Origin: Streptomyces sp. DG2A-72
Lineage (GTDB): Bacteria > Actinomycetota > Actinomycetes > Streptomycetales > Streptomycetaceae
Assembly: GCF_030499575.1 (NCBI RefSeq)
Contig: NZ_JASTLC010000001.1
Location: forward strand, 5,294,001 to 5,358,000
Direction of reading: 5' to 3'
DNA length: 64,000 nucleotides
A program made the translations under genes and the position numbers. Positions 9,102 through 17,800 of the stretch are shown piece after piece (the first letter of the stretch is position 1; every line of letters starts with the position of its first letter). The notes below the pieces were generated by a model that had not been told where the DNA came from, made no database searches, and saw only the letters and a program-made list of their open reading frames with translations.

Positions 9102-9702
9102 GCGCGGCAGCCACGACCGGCGCCGGGCAGTGCCGGCGCCGGTTCGGCGACCGTGTGCGGTCAGAGGCCGAACTCCTGGGGGACAGGCCGAGTGCCGCGC
9201 ACGCCTCGCGCAGGACCTGCTCCTCGGCCGGCGCGATGTAGCCGTCCGCGCCCGCCACGACGAAGCCGGTCTGTACGACGGCCCTGGCCTCGGTCGGCTT
9301 CTTCGCGGCCTTGGCGATCTCCTGCATGGCCTCCGCCTTGGCGTGCTGGAAGTTGACCGCGAGCTGGTCGACATGCTTGTTGAACCGCTGCCGCAGCTGG
9401 TCGGGCGGGAAGTTCTGCAGCACGTCGTTGCTGACGATCAGCGACTCCACGTGCTGCCGCTCGGCCGGGTCGACAGTCCCGTCGGCGGCGGCGACCAGGG
9501 CGCACATGGCCATGCTCGCGTCCCGGTAGGCGCCGCTCTTCAACTCCGTCTTCAGAGACGTGAGCTGGGTCTTGAGTGCGCTCACCAGCTGCGCCTTCGA
9601 TCCCCCGCCGGACCGCGCACCCGGAGTCCCGTGACCGCCGGAGCCCCGCGACCCCTGCTGCAGCCCCTTGGCCTGGTCCTTGATCCGATCCCACATCGCC
9701 AT
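9082..9702 (-). CDS. TerB-like tellurite-resistance-family protein, 3' frameshifted
   Basis: Starts at ATG 9702 (GAGGTGG upstream). Residues about 30-180 form the helical TerB fold: SKAQLVSALKTQLTSLK, then ALVAAADGTVDPAERQHVE and a second copy-like VVAGADGYIAPAEEQVLREA, with acidic metal-binding loops. In the reading frame the tail becomes SPRSSASDRT and runs over the terminator to 9082. One extra base in the G run at 9178-9182 (C run on the coding strand) would restore the expected ending SPQEFGL with a stop at 9161-9163, about 180 residues. So either a C-terminal frameshift mutation or a homopolymer sequencing error. Stress or metal-related role by family only. Confidence 0.75.
   Translation of the reverse strand: MAMWDRIKDQAKGLQQGSRGSGGHGTPGARSGGGSKAQLVSALKTQLTSLKTELKSGAYRDASMAMCALVAAADGTVDPAERQHVESLIVSNDVLQNFPPDQLRQRFNKHVDQLAVNFQHAKAEAMQEIAKAAKKPTEARAVVQTGFVVAGADGYIAPAEEQVLREACAALGLSPRSSASDRTRSPNRRRHCPAPVVAAALRPSSR
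9116..9143. terminator. Bidirectional terminator hairpin between dacB and the TerB-like gene
   Basis: Perfect 11-bp stem ACCGGCGCCGG / CCGGCGCCGGT with a 6-nt loop. It lies between two convergent genes, or just inside the extended frame of the TerB gene. No U-tract, as is common in Streptomyces. Confidence 0.65.
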
Positions 9703-10253
9703 ACATGCCACCTCGACTTGAGCCCACATCGTTCGGTCGCCCGCACCATTCCCGGGCCTCCTCCTGGCAACGCCTCCCCACGGCCCGAAGTTCCTCCGTA
9801 ACCAGTGGGGCGCGAGTGGCTCCTGGTGCAAGCCTGCTGGTCTGTGACCCCTGGGAATGTGGCCGATCTGCGGTTGTCGAACGCAGTATCGATCCAGCAT
9901 GTGGGCCTCATATCAGCCACACAGAAGGTGACTGATTGTCCATGTGCCCCGCCGACTGCCCGCCGGGCAATTGCCTGATGGGTGGGCGCATGGCCGGATG
10001 GGTTGAATTCTGTTCAATCGTGAACGGCTTCTCTCTGTTACTTGCCAATGTTCAAGTCAAGTTTCGTTCCATAGCGCATAGTTGGCGCGGAATGCAAGCT
10101 ACCGTTTTTCGGCCAACCCTCTATGCTGATCTTGGCTGGGATGGATCGATAAGTAGACAATCCTCTGGGCGGTCGGCCCTGGGGCGAGGAACCACTGCCC
10201 GACGAATGACCTCCGGCTCCGCACGGAGTCGGAGGCAGCGTGCTGGAGGGGTT
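9703..10253. other. Non-coding divergent region before the acyl-CoA dehydrogenase
   Basis: About 550 bp of comparatively AT-rich sequence (9930-10150) between two divergent genes. It must hold the promoters of both. An open frame runs through it into the dehydrogenase, but the sequence before 10254 does not look like dehydrogenase or like high-GC3 coding DNA. Confidence 0.5.
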
Positions 10254-11486
10254 GTGGAACGCTACTTTTTCACCAGCGGGTGGCACGATGACCTGCGACG
10301 AACGGTGCGCGAGTTTGCCGAGCGAGAAGTACGGCCCCGGATAGCGGAGATGGAGACTTCGCGAGCGGTGGCACACGACCTGTCCCGGCTCATCGCCCGG
10401 CAGGGCTGGATCGGCGTGACCATCGACAAGGCGTACGGCGGTATGGGCGCCGGACATCTGGCCAAGACCATCATCATCGAGGAACTCGCCCGCGTCAGCG
10501 GAGCGATGGGGGCCATGGTGCAGGCCTCCCAGCTGGGCGTCGCCAAGATCATTCACTTCGGCGACGAACTGCAGAAGCGCACCTGGCTGCCGCTCATCGC
10601 CGCGGGCGACTGCCTGCCGACGATCGCGGTGACCGAACTGGAGTCGGGCGGCCATGTCCTGGGGATGAGCAGCACCGCCGTCCGTGACGGCGACGACTAC
10701 ATCCTCAACGGGCACAAGGTCTTCGTCGGCAACAGCCACGTCGGAGACCTGCACGGAGTGGTCGTACGCACCGGTGAGGGAGCGAAGGGCCTGTCGGCCT
10801 TCCTCGTCGAGGCGGACCGCCCCGGCTTCTCGCTCGCCGAGCACCAGCCGGCGATGGGCCTGCACGGCTTCAGCTTCGGCAAGCTGATCTTCGACAACCT
10901 CCGCATACCCGCGGCCAACCGGCTCGGCGCGGAGGGCCAGGGCCTGTCCGTCGCCTACTCGTCCAGCATCCTCTACGGACGCCCCAACCTCACCGCCGTA
11001 TCCCTCGGCATCCACCAGGCCGTCCTGGAGGAGACCACCGCCCTGTGCATCGAGCGGGAGCGGTACGGCGCACCGCTCGGCGCCCTCAACAGCGTCAAGC
11101 TCAAGCTGGGCCGCATGAAGTCCCGGCTGATGACCGCCCGGCTGGCCGCGTATCACGCCGTGCACCTGCTCGACCAGGGGCTGCCGTGCGACGCGGAGCT
11201 GATGAACGCGAAGTTCCTCAACCACGAGTCCGCCGTCGAGTCGGCCACGGCCGCGATGGAGATCCACGCCGCGGCGGGCCTGTTCACGGACCGCCCGGTG
11301 GAGCGCTACCTGCGCGACGCCCACCACATCTACGCCCCCGCCGGCACCTCCGACATCCAGCTGCTGAGGCTGGGCGAGGTAGCCCTCGGCACGTCCAAGG
11401 GTCAGTGGTCCGAACGTCTGGCCCACCTGGTCCGGATGGTGGGGCCGCACTCCAGGGAAGGCCAGCTGGAGCCGGCGGCGGGCTGA
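10254..11486 (+). CDS. Acyl-CoA dehydrogenase family flavoprotein
   Basis: 410 residues from GTG 10254 with GGAGGGG at 10245-10251. The N-terminal helical domain (FAEREVRPRIAEMET, GWIGVTIDKAYGGMG), central beta domain (IAVTELESGGHV, DDYILNGHKVFVGN) and C-terminal helices (ERYGAPLGALNSVKLKLGRMKSR) follow the family order, so it binds FAD and oxidises an acyl thioester or related substrate. The usual catalytic Glu motif IYEGT reads IYAPAGTSDIQ here. The base must sit elsewhere, as in isovaleryl-CoA-type enzymes, or the substrate is unusual. It stands alone, and no carrier protein is adjacent. Confidence 0.82.
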   Translation: MERYFFTSGWHDDLRRTVREFAEREVRPRIAEMETSRAVAHDLSRLIARQGWIGVTIDKAYGGMGAGHLAKTIIIEELARVSGAMGAMVQASQLGVAKIIHFGDELQKRTWLPLIAAGDCLPTIAVTELESGGHVLGMSSTAVRDGDDYILNGHKVFVGNSHVGDLHGVVVRTGEGAKGLSAFLVEADRPGFSLAEHQPAMGLHGFSFGKLIFDNLRIPAANRLGAEGQGLSVAYSSSILYGRPNLTAVSLGIHQAVLEETTALCIERERYGAPLGALNSVKLKLGRMKSRLMTARLAAYHAVHLLDQGLPCDAELMNAKFLNHESAVESATAAMEIHAAAGLFTDRPVERYLRDAHHIYAPAGTSDIQLLRLGEVALGTSKGQWSERLAHLVRMVGPHSREGQLEPAAG

Positions 11487-11602
11487 ACCCACCTGAATTA
11501 CAGGGAGCCACGGACACAAAGACGTGCCCGCGGCTCCCACATCTGCGGGTTCGTTGTGGCTGGTCGCGCCCACGCGGCGAAGCCGCATATCGACACAGCC
11601 CC

Positions 11603-11620
11603 GCGCCCCTTTCGGGGCGC
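11603..11620. terminator. Terminator hairpin between convergent acyl-CoA dehydrogenase and GAF genes
   Basis: Perfect stem GCGCCCC / GGGGCGC with a TTTC loop. A second imperfect hairpin (GGGAGCCACGG paired with CCCGCGGCTCCC, about 11504-11537) precedes it. Both lie in the 149-bp gap between convergent genes. Confidence 0.6.
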
Positions 11621-11635
11621 TGCCTGAGCGCCTCT

Positions 11636-12235
11636 TCAGATCCCGCCGCGCTCCTCCATCGCATGGATGCGCTCAACCAACTGCTGTGCCAGCGACTTGA
11701 TGGTGGCAAGGCCTTCCCGCCCCCACGGGTGGGTGTCCGTGTCCACCACGCAGATCGTCCCGAGCGCCATCCCGGTCTTCCAGTCGATCAGCGGAGCGCC
11801 CATGTACGAGCGGATGCCGATCTCGTCCACGACCCGGTTGCCCGCGAACCGCGGATAGTCGCAGACATCCTCGAGCACCAGCGCCTTCTTGCGGACGACG
11901 ACATGCGGGCAGTACCCCTGGTCCCGCGTCATCGTGCGGCCCACCTGCTGCTCCTGCGGTGCCGCCTCCAGCTGCACGCCGGGCTTGCCGGCGGCGTAGA
12001 GACCGGCGAAGTACTGGCGGTTCTCGTCGATGAAGTTGACCATCGAGAACGGCGCACCGGTGACCTGCGCCAGGTTGCGCGCGAACTCGTCGAACTCCGG
12101 GACGGGGGCGTCCCCGATGCCGAGCTCGCGCAGCCGGGCCACCCGGGCCGGCGCGTCCCGGTCCTCGGGGGTCAGCAGCAGATGGCTGGTCGGGTCGAAC
12201 TGGGTCGGCGGGGTGTAGGGAACCGGGACTGACAT
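11636..12235 (-). CDS. GAF-domain protein, last gene of the conservon operon
   Basis: 199 residues, ATG 12235. After a short N-terminal helix the protein is a single GAF domain (residues about 45-185): APFSMVNFIDENRQYFAGL, the YCPHVVVRKKALVLEDV block, and IRSYMGAPLIDWKTGMALGTICVVD. It follows cvnD by 31 bp on the same strand, so it is probably the output or sensory addition to the conservon, in the place some conservons carry a cytochrome P450. The ligand is unknown. Confidence 0.85.
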   Translation of the reverse strand: MSVPVPYTPPTQFDPTSHLLLTPEDRDAPARVARLRELGIGDAPVPEFDEFARNLAQVTGAPFSMVNFIDENRQYFAGLYAAGKPGVQLEAAPQEQQVGRTMTRDQGYCPHVVVRKKALVLEDVCDYPRFAGNRVVDEIGIRSYMGAPLIDWKTGMALGTICVVDTDTHPWGREGLATIKSLAQQLVERIHAMEERGGI

Positions 12236-12266
12236 GCAGGCTCCATTCGGCCGCGCTGAGGGTGCC

Positions 12267-12869
12267 TCAGCGCAGCGGGTTGAGTTCCGCGGGCGGGGTG
12301 CCGGGAGTCGAGGCGAGCAGATGCTGAACGAGTGCGATCAGTACGCGGGTTGCGGAGTTGCACTGCCGTGCGTCACACATCACGACGGGTATCTCGGGCT
12401 TGAGGGCGAGGGCCGCGCGGACCTCCTCGGCCTCGTAGCGATAGCCGTTGTCGAACTCGTTGACGGCCACGATGAAGCCGATGCCGCGCCGCTCGAAGAA
12501 GTCGACCGCGGCGAAGCAGTGGTCCAGTCTTCGGGTGTCCGCGAGGACCACCGCGCCCAGGGCACCGTTGGACAGCTCGTCCCACATGAACCAGAACCGT
12601 TCCTGTCCGGGCGTACCGAACAGATACAGCACATGGTCCTTGTCCAGGGCCAGCCGGCCGAAGTCCATCGCCACCGTGGTGGTCGTCTTGTCCTCGATGC
12701 CCACCAGGCTGTCCGTGCGGGCGCTGACCTGGGTCAGCAGTTCCTCCGTGCTGAGCGGCTCGATCTCGCTGACCGCGCCGACGAAGGTTGTTTTGCCGAC
12801 CCCGAAGCCTCCAGCGACGAGGATCTTCAGGGCGGTGGGAAAGGGATCAGATCCGCTTTCGAAGGCCAT
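12267..12869 (-). CDS. cvnD: Conservon GTPase CvnD (MglA-like ATP/GTP-binding protein)
   Basis: 200 residues, ATG 12869. The P-loop is GGFGVGKTT (G1, residues about 20-28); G3-like FGTPGQERF and G4-like NEFDN follow, defining the small Ras/MglA-like GTPase of conservons. By family it cycles at the membrane with the roadblock protein and the sensor kinase-like CvnA. It overlaps cvnC by 23 bp. Confidence 0.92.
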   Translation of the reverse strand: MAFESGSDPFPTALKILVAGGFGVGKTTFVGAVSEIEPLSTEELLTQVSARTDSLVGIEDKTTTTVAMDFGRLALDKDHVLYLFGTPGQERFWFMWDELSNGALGAVVLADTRRLDHCFAAVDFFERRGIGFIVAVNEFDNGYRYEAEEVRAALALKPEIPVVMCDARQCNSATRVLIALVQHLLASTPGTPPAELNPLR

Positions 12870-13230
12870 GCAGCACCGCCTCCAGGATGTTTCGGTCGGT
12901 CGGAGAGGCTGCCTCGACGGGACGTGGCGACCGCATGGCGAGCGCCTGGTGCGTCACGAGGTCGGACAGCAGGACTTTGGTGATGACGGCCGGCAGCCGC
13001 AGATGAGCGGCCACCTCGGCGACCGACACGGGCGCGTCGCACAGGGCGAGCACCTGGTCGTAGTCGGGTCCGAGGTAGGTCGGCGGCCGGACGCCGGTGG
13101 CGATCACGAGGGTGAGCAGGTCGAAGTGGGCCGAGGGACGGGTGCGGCCGTTGCTGACGGTGTACGGCCGTACCAATCGGCCCGCCTCGTCATCGAGCCA
13201 CGACTCGTCGTCGGCGTCCGACATGCTCAA
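12847..13230 (-). CDS. cvnC: Conservon protein CvnC (DUF742)
   Basis: 127 residues. The start is TTG 13230, overlapping the cvnB stop, or ATG 13224. The DUF742 signature is clear: RLVRPYTVSNGRT, FDLLTLVIA, the winged-helix-like block VSVAEVAAHLRLPAVITKVLLSDL, and the C-terminal ILEAVLHGLRKR. It is translationally coupled on both sides (cvnB stop, cvnD start) and is expected to work with CvnB/CvnD as a G-protein-like module. Confidence 0.92.
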   Translation of the reverse strand: MSMSDADDESWLDDEAGRLVRPYTVSNGRTRPSAHFDLLTLVIATGVRPPTYLGPDYDQVLALCDAPVSVAEVAAHLRLPAVITKVLLSDLVTHQALAMRSPRPVEAASPTDRNILEAVLHGLRKRI

Positions 13231-13664
13231 CGTCCCGCGTCCGGCGAGCCGCCGGGCACCTGCTGTCGGGCCGGGGTGGAGAGATACGGGCGCACGCTCT
13301 TGACCAGCATGGCCATCTCGTAGCCGAGTACGGCCGCGTCGGCGTCCCGCTCGGCCAGCACGGCCAGACAGGCGCCCGAGCCGGCCGCGCAGACGAACAG
13401 CAGGGCGGTGTCCAGCTCCACCACCACCTGCCGTACGTCCGCTCCCTGGGCGAACTGCACGCCGGCGCTGCGCGCGAGGGAGTGCAGTCCGGACGCCAGG
13501 GCGGCCAGGTGTTCCGCCTCGGTCGGTGTCTCGAACCCGTCAAAGGCCTTCGCCAGTCCGTCGGAGGACAGCAGCAGGGCGCTGCGGGTGTAGGGGACCC
13601 TCTGGACGAGTCCGGCCAGAAGCCAGTCCAGATTCTTCTGCTGGCCGGCATACATGTCGCTCAC
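13227..13664 (-). CDS. cvnB: Conservon roadblock/LC7 protein CvnB
   Basis: 145 residues from GTG 13664 (GGAGAAG upstream). A roadblock/LC7 fold spans residues about 8-120 (LDWLLAGLVQRVPYTRSALLLSSDGLA, LAVLAERDADAAVLGYEMAMLV), as in GTPase-activating partners of MglA-type GTPases. It sits between cvnA and cvnC in the standard conservon order. Confidence 0.92.
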   Translation of the reverse strand: MSDMYAGQQKNLDWLLAGLVQRVPYTRSALLLSSDGLAKAFDGFETPTEAEHLAALASGLHSLARSAGVQFAQGADVRQVVVELDTALLFVCAAGSGACLAVLAERDADAAVLGYEMAMLVKSVRPYLSTPARQQVPGGSPDAGR

Positions 13665-13703
13665 GGTGGCGTTCTTCTCCTTGTCCGAAAACGGAGCCAG
13701 TGG

Positions 13704-15476
13704 TCATCGGGAGCCGCCGGCGTGCGGCTCGTCGGGTTCGTTGTCGGCCAGGTCGACTCCGCGCCGGAACATGGCCATCAGTCCCGGATCGTGCTCCACC
13801 TCCTGGTCGTCGGACCGGCGTGGGGCGGGGCCGTTGCGGAGTTCCGGCACCAGGTGCTCCTGCGCCTGGCGCTGCGGCAGCGGCGGCCGTCCGTCCCGGG
13901 CGTCCGAGCCCAGGGAGGGACCGCGGTCGTACGCCTGCGGCGCTCCCGTACCCCGTGCGTGCTGCTGCGGCGGGGTGTACGGCGGCGGCGCTCCCGTCCC
14001 CCGTGCAGGCTGCTGCGCCATGGGGCCCGGTGCGGCAGGTGCGGCGGCCTGTGCCTGGGCCGGGGGCAGCGGCTGCCGAAAGGCCGGCGGGGGCATCACG
14101 GGCCGGGCGGCGGGCGTCCGGCCGGCCTGCTGCTGTGCGCCGGTGATCTGCTGCTGGTGCGGCGGGACCGGGCGCTGCGCCGGGGCCGGGGCGGCCTGGG
14201 GCGGTCTCTGCCTCTCGCCGGCCGCCTGCGCGGGCGCGTCCCCGGGCTCGTCGCCGAGCAGACCGGGCGGGATGATCAGGATCGCCTGGATACCGCCGTA
14301 GATGTTGCTCTGCAGCCGGACCGCGATGCCGTGGCGGCGGGCCAGCGCGGAGACCACGTACAGGCCGATCCGGCCGTCGGCGAGCAGCTTGCCGAGGTCG
14401 ATGTGGTCGGGCTCGGCGAGCAGGGCGTTGATCCGCGCCTGCTCCTCCAGCGGCATCCCCAGACCGCGGTCCTCGACCTCGATGGCGAGCCCCGCGGTCA
14501 CCCGCTGGGCGCGCAGCAGGACTTGGGCGTGCGGTTCGGAGAACATCGTGGCGTTCTCGACGAGTTCGGCCAGCAGGTGGATGACGTCGGCGACGGCGTG
14601 GCCGCGCACGGTGCCCTCGATCGGCGGCACCAGCTTGACCCGGGAGTAGTGCTCGACCTCGGCGATCGACGACCGCAGCACCTCGGTCAGGGTCACCGGG
14701 CGGGTCCACTGGCGGCGGGAGACGGAGCCGCCGAGCACGGCGACGTTCTCCGCGTGGCGGCGGATGCGGGTGGCCAGGTGGTCGACGTGGAAGAGGCCCT
14801 TGAGCAGTTCCGGGTCCTCGACCTCGTTCTCCAGCTGGTCGAGCATGTTGATCGCGCGGTGCACGAGGGACTGCAGCCGCCGGGCGAGGTTGACGAAGAC
14901 CTCGACGCGCTCCTCGCTGTCCGGCGCGCTGCCGCGGGGCAGCTGTGCCGACTGCGCCAGGGCCGTGCAGGCCTGCCAGGTGCCGACGCGGATCTCGTAC
15001 GCGAGCCGGTCGACCGGGTCGGTGGGCGGCGGGCCGGCCTGCGCGAACGGAGCCTGCTGCTCCAACGGCTCGCCCCGCTCCAGCCGTTGCAGCGTGCCCC
15101 GCAGCGCGGCCTGGCCTTCGGCGACGGCGCGGCGCAGCGGCGCGTGCTGCCGTGACACGTCCCGGGCCGCGGCCCGCCCGGCCCGTACCGCACCGGCCAG
15201 CACCCCGCAGCCGAGCACGGCGCCGGCGATCAGCGCGGTCCAGGTGGTCCCGTCCGCGGTGCCGTCCTGGGTGAGCAGCACGAAGGCGACCAGCGCGGCG
15301 GAGAGGACCGCCATGAGGGCCGCGGGAAGGACGGCGAGACGCACCGTTCGCGACAGTGTGGCCGAATCGCTCGGCGTGTCCTGGGCCGGCGGCCTGGCAT
15401 GCCTGTTCCGTGCCGAGCCCGTGGCGCCCGCCCGGTCGGGCTCCGAGCGCACTGCATAGGTCGGGGATTCGGGCAT
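13704..15476 (-). CDS. cvnA: Conservon sensor histidine-kinase-like protein CvnA
   Basis: 590 residues from ATG 15476, preceded by GAGAGGA. Two adjacent transmembrane helices (residues about 45-95) hold it in the membrane with almost no extracellular sensor. A helical region (LARRLQSLVHRAINMLDQLE) precedes a HATPase domain with an N box (HLLAELVENATMFS), a G1 box (VEDRGLGMP) and a G2-like GRIGLYVVSALA. The last 180 residues are Pro/Gln/Ala-rich and disordered. As in other conservons the typical phospho-accepting His is not obvious, so it may act as a membrane platform for the GTPase module. First gene of a five-gene leftward operon. Confidence 0.92.
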   Translation of the reverse strand: MPESPTYAVRSEPDRAGATGSARNRHARPPAQDTPSDSATLSRTVRLAVLPAALMAVLSAALVAFVLLTQDGTADGTTWTALIAGAVLGCGVLAGAVRAGRAAARDVSRQHAPLRRAVAEGQAALRGTLQRLERGEPLEQQAPFAQAGPPPTDPVDRLAYEIRVGTWQACTALAQSAQLPRGSAPDSEERVEVFVNLARRLQSLVHRAINMLDQLENEVEDPELLKGLFHVDHLATRIRRHAENVAVLGGSVSRRQWTRPVTLTEVLRSSIAEVEHYSRVKLVPPIEGTVRGHAVADVIHLLAELVENATMFSEPHAQVLLRAQRVTAGLAIEVEDRGLGMPLEEQARINALLAEPDHIDLGKLLADGRIGLYVVSALARRHGIAVRLQSNIYGGIQAILIIPPGLLGDEPGDAPAQAAGERQRPPQAAPAPAQRPVPPHQQQITGAQQQAGRTPAARPVMPPPAFRQPLPPAQAQAAAPAAPGPMAQQPARGTGAPPPYTPPQQHARGTGAPQAYDRGPSLGSDARDGRPPLPQRQAQEHLVPELRNGPAPRRSDDQEVEHDPGLMAMFRRGVDLADNEPDEPHAGGSR

Positions 15477-15789
15477 CGGAGTCCTCTCGATCAACCAGCT
15501 CGGACACACGGCGCGCAGCGCGAGGTAACCGTCAACTCAGGAGCACTATCGGGCGGTTAATAGGACAGCCACACTATGCCACCCCCCTCACACCGGCGTA
15601 ATCGCATCACCACGGAAACGGAATCCCGGCCCGCCGAAACGATTCGGCGGCGCTCTCGGCAACAATGCCGGACACGCCGCGTTGACACGAGGGAACTTGA
15701 CGATGGCGAGAAAAGGGCGATGCGGCGTCCGCTGCCGTAAGCGGAATGCCGTGGATGGCTGTCCGGGGCGGGTCGCGGGCCGGGGGACC

Positions 15790-15985
15790 GTCGCCCGGCC
15801 CGGCGCTCAGCGCAGGTCGAGCAGCATCACGTCTTGGAGATCCGCGCCCAGTTGGGCGCCTCGGCGTCCGTGTCCGTGCGCCCTTGATGACTGACCGCCC
15901 GGCTGAGGGCGCGGCGCGCCCCGGAGAGGTCTCCGGTGTGGGTGGCCACGTCGGCATCTCGTAGCGCGATCACCAGGTGCACCAT
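15790..15985 (-). pseudogene. Fragment of an XRE/TPR-type regulator C-terminus
   Basis: Reading leftward from ATG 15985, the frame gives ALRDADVATHTGDLSGARRALSRAVS and ends at about 15829. The next frame continues with ADLQDVMLLDLR and a stop. Alternating helices with GD and A-rich turns resemble the C-terminal repeats of Streptomyces XRE regulators. It is too short and frame-broken to be functional. Weak call. Confidence 0.3.
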
Positions 15986-16141
15986 GTGTCCGGCACCTTC
16001 GTGAGTGGCGAGCTCACATGCACTCCGGGGCGAGGCGTACGGGACCGGTGGCGGTCGCCCCGGCCGAACCGGCGCCCCACCTCAGTGGTCGGCTTCGGAA
16101 ATCCTTCGAGGGTTGCCATCGGGGCCCGATTCCACATCAGT

Positions 16142-16253
16142 CACTCAGGGCCTGTCCGGCGGATCATGCCGGCGTCGCGGGGTCTGGCACGCACATCTGC
16201 ACCGATGAGGCACCGTTCCTCAGCCGGCCTGGTCCGCCGGACAGGCCCCAGTG
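16142..16253. mobile_element. MITE-like element: 112 bp bounded by 25-bp inverted repeats
   Basis: The left end (16142-16166, core GGGCCTGTCCGGCGGATCA) and the reverse complement of the right end (16229-16253, core GGGCCTGTCCGGCGGACCA) match at about 21 of 25 positions. Between them are about 62 bp with no coding capacity. The repeats look like IS termini, so this is an IS-derived non-autonomous element or the fused ends of a deleted IS. Confidence 0.6.
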
Positions 16254-16473
16254 GTCTGGGGTGGCGAAGTGGGGCTGGCAGGCACGGTCGAAGGAGTCCT
16301 CGGGGTGCCGACGAACCCGTCATCGGCACCCGCCCTTCCTGGGTTGTCCGCGTGGAGGCGGTCGGTGGGCCCAGCCGGGGTTTCGGGGCTTGGCTTGATC
16401 ATGTCGGTGAGGCGGAATATCGGCGGCACGGGCCTTGTTGCGCGCCATTATTGATCAACAAGGAGGAGGCCCC

Positions 16474-17463
16474 ATGCCTGCGATCCTTCGGCCCCGCGCG
16501 CTGCGTTCCGGCGATCTCGTGGTCGTTACCGCGCCCTCGGGCCAGCTTGAACCGGGTGAGGAACCACTGCTCGCCCGCGGTGTGGCGATACTCGAGCGGA
16601 TGGGTTTCCGCGTGCGGGTCAGCCCGATGGTCAACCCGGCGCAGAATCGCTGGTGGGCGTCGGGCACTCCGGCGGAGCAGGCCGACGAACTCAATGCTTT
16701 GCTCCGGGACCCGGAGGTGCGGGCCATCGTCGCGCATACCGGTGGACAGGCGACCATCGGCTATCTCGATTTGATCGATCTGGACGCGATCCGGGCCGAC
16801 CCGAAACCGATCCTCGGCTACAGCGATATCTCGCTGCTGCACATGGCGTTGCACGCCAAGACCGGCCTCGTCGGCTTCCACGCCGACATCGCCACCCACG
16901 GTTTCGGCAGCGATTGGTACACGCTGGGCGACGAGGCCCGTCGCTCCGAGCTCGTCGACCTCTACACCCGTGTGCTCACCAAGGCCGAGGCGCCGGGCGT
17001 GCTGCCGGCGATGGGGGCTTGGGAAACCTGGCGGCCGGGCCGCGCGCAGGGACCACTGTTCGGCGGTTTGCTGAACCGCCTGGTTCTACTGCAGGCGACA
17101 CCGTTCGCGCTGGCCGCCGAACGGTTCGAAGGCGCCGTGCTGTTCTGGGAGGAGGTGCAGCGGCCGGTCTCGCGGATCTGGAACGACCTGCATACCTTGC
17201 GGCTGTCCGGTGTGCTGGACCGGATCGCTGGCATGGTGGTCGGCATCCCGACTGAGGTCACGCCCCACGATGGCGGCACAGACCGCGCAGGTCTACGCGA
17301 CGTGGTGCTCGATGTCCTGGCGCAGCGTGACATCCCGGTCCTCGCCCAGGTCGACTTCGGCCACACCTCGCCGAACCTGCCGCTGCCTGTCGGCGTCCGC
17401 GCACATGTGGACGCGGAGAACCGGACGCTGTCCCTGCTCGAGCCGGCGGTCGCGGAAAGCTGA
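16474..17463 (+). CDS. S66-family LD-carboxypeptidase / MccF-like peptidase
   Basis: 329 residues from ATG 16474 with an excellent ribosome site. Family landmarks are clear: RPRALRSGDLVVVTAPSG at the start, AHTGGQATIGYLDLIDLD (residues 88-103), PKPILGYSDISLLHMALHAKTGL, the catalytic Glu region LFWEEV, and the C-terminal His in FGHTSPN. Members cleave L,D-bonds in muropeptides or detoxify microcin C-like aminoacyl nucleotides. The position normally held by the nucleophilic Ser (GGxxS) is Thr94 here (GGQAT), so activity is uncertain. No neighbour suggests a pathway. Confidence 0.85.
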   Translation: MPAILRPRALRSGDLVVVTAPSGQLEPGEEPLLARGVAILERMGFRVRVSPMVNPAQNRWWASGTPAEQADELNALLRDPEVRAIVAHTGGQATIGYLDLIDLDAIRADPKPILGYSDISLLHMALHAKTGLVGFHADIATHGFGSDWYTLGDEARRSELVDLYTRVLTKAEAPGVLPAMGAWETWRPGRAQGPLFGGLLNRLVLLQATPFALAAERFEGAVLFWEEVQRPVSRIWNDLHTLRLSGVLDRIAGMVVGIPTEVTPHDGGTDRAGLRDVVLDVLAQRDIPVLAQVDFGHTSPNLPLPVGVRAHVDAENRTLSLLEPAVAES

Positions 17464-17539
17464 GTTCTGTTGGGCATTGGCGTGAGCCCGGAGGGCTGCG
17501 ACCCGTCGTGTTCCGCTTCTCCCGATCTACCTGCCTGTC

Positions 17540-17800
17540 ATGCCCGTTGCCCCGGCCTGCCCGATCGTCCTGACCGCCGCCGAGCGCGAGCGACTGAAGA
17601 AGATGGCCTATGGCCACAAGACCGAGCAACGGCTGCGGTGCCGTGCGCAGATCGTCCTGCACGCGGCACGTCGGTGCGCGCATCGCACACGAGACCGGCC
17701 TGCATCTGGACACGGTTCGTGCCTGGCGCGGCCAGTTCGCTCACGGCGGCCGGCCGGCGCTGGCCGACCGTAAACGCTCAGGGCGCCCGGCCCGCTTCAC
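17540..17800 (+). pseudogene. IS630-like transposase N-terminal fragment
   Basis: Starts LTAAERERLKKMAYGHKTEQRLRCRAQIVLHAA. It then continues in another frame as GARIAHETGLHLDTVRAWRGQFAHGGRPALADRKRSGRP, the tandem HTH of IS630-type transposases. The catalytic domain is absent; sequence after 17800 is not recognisable. A decayed element. Confidence 0.65.

Larger units (their letters stand above)
15600..16473. other. Gene-poor 0.9-kb strip left of the S66 peptidase
   Basis: No convincing intact gene. It holds a short regulator-like remnant on the minus strand (15790-15985) and a MITE-like inverted repeat element (16142-16253). AAGGAGGAGG at 16460-16469 is the ribosome site of the peptidase gene. 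Confidence 0.5.

Noticed and set aside
9936..10253. N-terminal extension of the acyl-CoA dehydrogenase
   Set aside because: AT-rich with poor GC3 and no family similarity; the GTG at 10254 has a strong ribosome site and begins the conserved domain.
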